From: Candidatus Neomicrothrix sp. UBA672
GTDB lineage: Bacteria; Actinomycetota; Acidimicrobiia; Acidimicrobiales; MedAcidi-G1
Reading direction: 5' to 3'
DNA: 5,920 nucleotides
Assembly: GCA_002299135.1 (NCBI GenBank)
Contig: DBNM01000044.1
Coordinates: 1-5,920, forward strand
The notes under the pieces were generated by a model that saw nothing but the letters and a program-made list of their open reading frames with translations, did no database searches and was not told the DNA's origin. Made by a program: the position numbers and the translations under genes. Shown here piece after piece: positions 5,181 to 5,920 of the stretch. Numbering within the stretch: position 1 is the first letter of the stretch; each line of letters begins with the position of its first letter.

Positions 5181-5920
5181 ATGGAAAACAAAAATTTTGA
5201 TCTGCCAGATCTAAAAGAGATTCCTAACGGTGAAAAAGTCACAGGTACTTTTTCCGAGAAAGAGATGCAAAGTCGTCTTGATTCACTGCGAACAGTTATG
5301 AGTAACACTGGAATAGATTCTGTTCTTTTTACTTCAATCCATAACATCAACTATTACAGCGATTTTTTGTACTGTTCCTTCGGTCGACCGTATGGCCTTG
5401 TGATAACAGCAGACAAAGCGACTACTATTTCGGCAAATATAGATGCTGGGCAACCCTACAGAAGAACTTATGGAGAAAATCTGGTTTACACGGATTGGAA
5501 AAGAGATAACTACACGAAGGCTGTCATCGAGTTGGTTGGAAAATCTAATAAAATCGGCATCGAATTTGATCACGTGAATTTGAGTCTCTTAGAAAAACTT
5601 AAAAACTCACTAACAACATCTGAACTGATAGATATTTCTCAGGAATGCATGAAACTACGCATGATCAAGTCAAATGAAGAGATTGCATTGATTCGACAAG
5701 GAGCTCGAATAGCAGATATAGGAGGCTCTGCGTGTGTAGAAGTTATTTCTGAAGGAGTGCCTGAATACGAAGTGGCTTTACATTCAACTCAGGCAATGGT
5801 GCGCGAGATAGCTAACACTTTCCCGCATCTGGAGTTGATGGACACTTGGACGTGGTTTCAGTCAGGTATTAACACCGACGGTGCGCACAACCCTGTAACC
5901 TCTCGCCAAATTGAAAAGGG
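5181..5920 (+). CDS. Creatinase (creatine amidinohydrolase), 3' end outside the window
   Basis: Pita-bread-fold enzyme of the M24/creatinase family that hydrolyses creatine to sarcosine and urea (EC 3.5.3.3), active as a cytoplasmic dimer. The first 246 residues are present, against about 403 in the Pseudomonas putida enzyme as I recall it. Close matches to that enzyme include FTSIHNINYYSDFLYCSFG (50-68), SANIDAGQP (84-92), YTDWKRDNY (103-111), ARIADIGG (175-182), PEYEVALH (194-201) and DTWTWFQSGINTDGAHNPVT (221-240). Phe67, Arg69 and His236 align with active-site Phe62, Arg64 and catalytic His232, which favours true creatinase over the related Xaa-Pro peptidases. The later active-site Tyr, Glu and Arg residues lie outside the window. 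ATG 5181 has a modest ribosome binding site (TAAGG, 7 nt away) and follows an in-frame TAA at 5169. The gene probably shares a transcript with tRNA-Gln. Confidence 0.95.
   Translation, partial: MENKNFDLPDLKEIPNGEKVTGTFSEKEMQSRLDSLRTVMSNTGIDSVLFTSIHNINYYSDFLYCSFGRPYGLVITADKATTISANIDAGQPYRRTYGENLVYTDWKRDNYTKAVIELVGKSNKIGIEFDHVNLSLLEKLKNSLTTSELIDISQECMKLRMIKSNEEIALIRQGARIADIGGSACVEVISEGVPEYEVALHSTQAMVREIANTFPHLELMDTWTWFQSGINTDGAHNPVTSRQIEK

Noticed and set aside
5000..5350. A 116-residue minus-strand frame containing AGEGSNLQPPGPKPG
   Set aside because: That peptide is the translation of the antisense strand of tRNA-Gln, a well-known spurious product. The frame also overlaps the bS22 start and the creatinase gene.
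1..5920. Undescribed defence, mobile or biosynthetic system
   Set aside because: All substantial coding space is accounted for by recognised families. I saw no repeat array, transposase, toxin-antitoxin pair or unexplained gene cluster.

Overview
The window looks like a chromosomal housekeeping locus from a low- to mid-GC actinobacterium (roughly 40-45% GC by eye). The order metG - tatD - Rpf-type transglycosylase - rsmA (ksgA) - ispE is a classic actinobacterial arrangement. A 32-residue bS22-type (AURKAIP1/COX24 domain) ribosomal protein points the same way. The Rpf domain variant (YRGAYQF...LVGVDP...RGQWPVCGRYL) resembles what I recall from Acidimicrobiia, so a low-GC aquatic Acidimicrobiia-like organism is my best guess. 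The class assignment is inference.

Layout. Positions 55-4909 hold five tightly packed + strand genes: methionyl-tRNA synthetase, TatD-family metal-dependent hydrolase, a small membrane-anchored or secreted Rpf-like transglycosylase, 16S rRNA adenine dimethyltransferase, and the IspE kinase of the MEP isoprenoid pathway. Gene junctions are -8, about +104 (or +47 with a longer Rpf start), +7 and +3 nt. The one sizeable gap, before the Rpf gene, carries the only strong Shine-Dalgarno sequence in the row and a promoter-like element, so the row may be two transcription units. On the minus strand, a tiny bS22-like gene (4914-5012) converges on ispE with only 4 nt between stop codons. A 73-nt gap (5013-5085) then separates it from a divergent + strand tRNA-Gln(TTG) with encoded CCA (5086-5161). 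Only 19 nt after the tRNA, a creatinase gene (creatine amidinohydrolase) starts at 5181 and runs off the window end.

Functionally, the left part is core translation and cell-envelope biology: tRNA charging, rRNA methylation, wall remodelling and isoprenoid precursors for lipid carriers. The right part opens a catabolic function, conversion of creatine to sarcosine plus urea, apparently transcribed through a tRNA. I see no CRISPR array, transposon, phage gene, defence island or clearly undescribed multi-gene system. The items most worth a second look are the easily missed 32-aa ribosomal protein gene, the tRNA-Gln/creatinase linkage, the degenerate KMSKS loop of MetRS, the reduced Rpf architecture, and a possible ispE terminator embedded in the antisense bS22 coding sequence.
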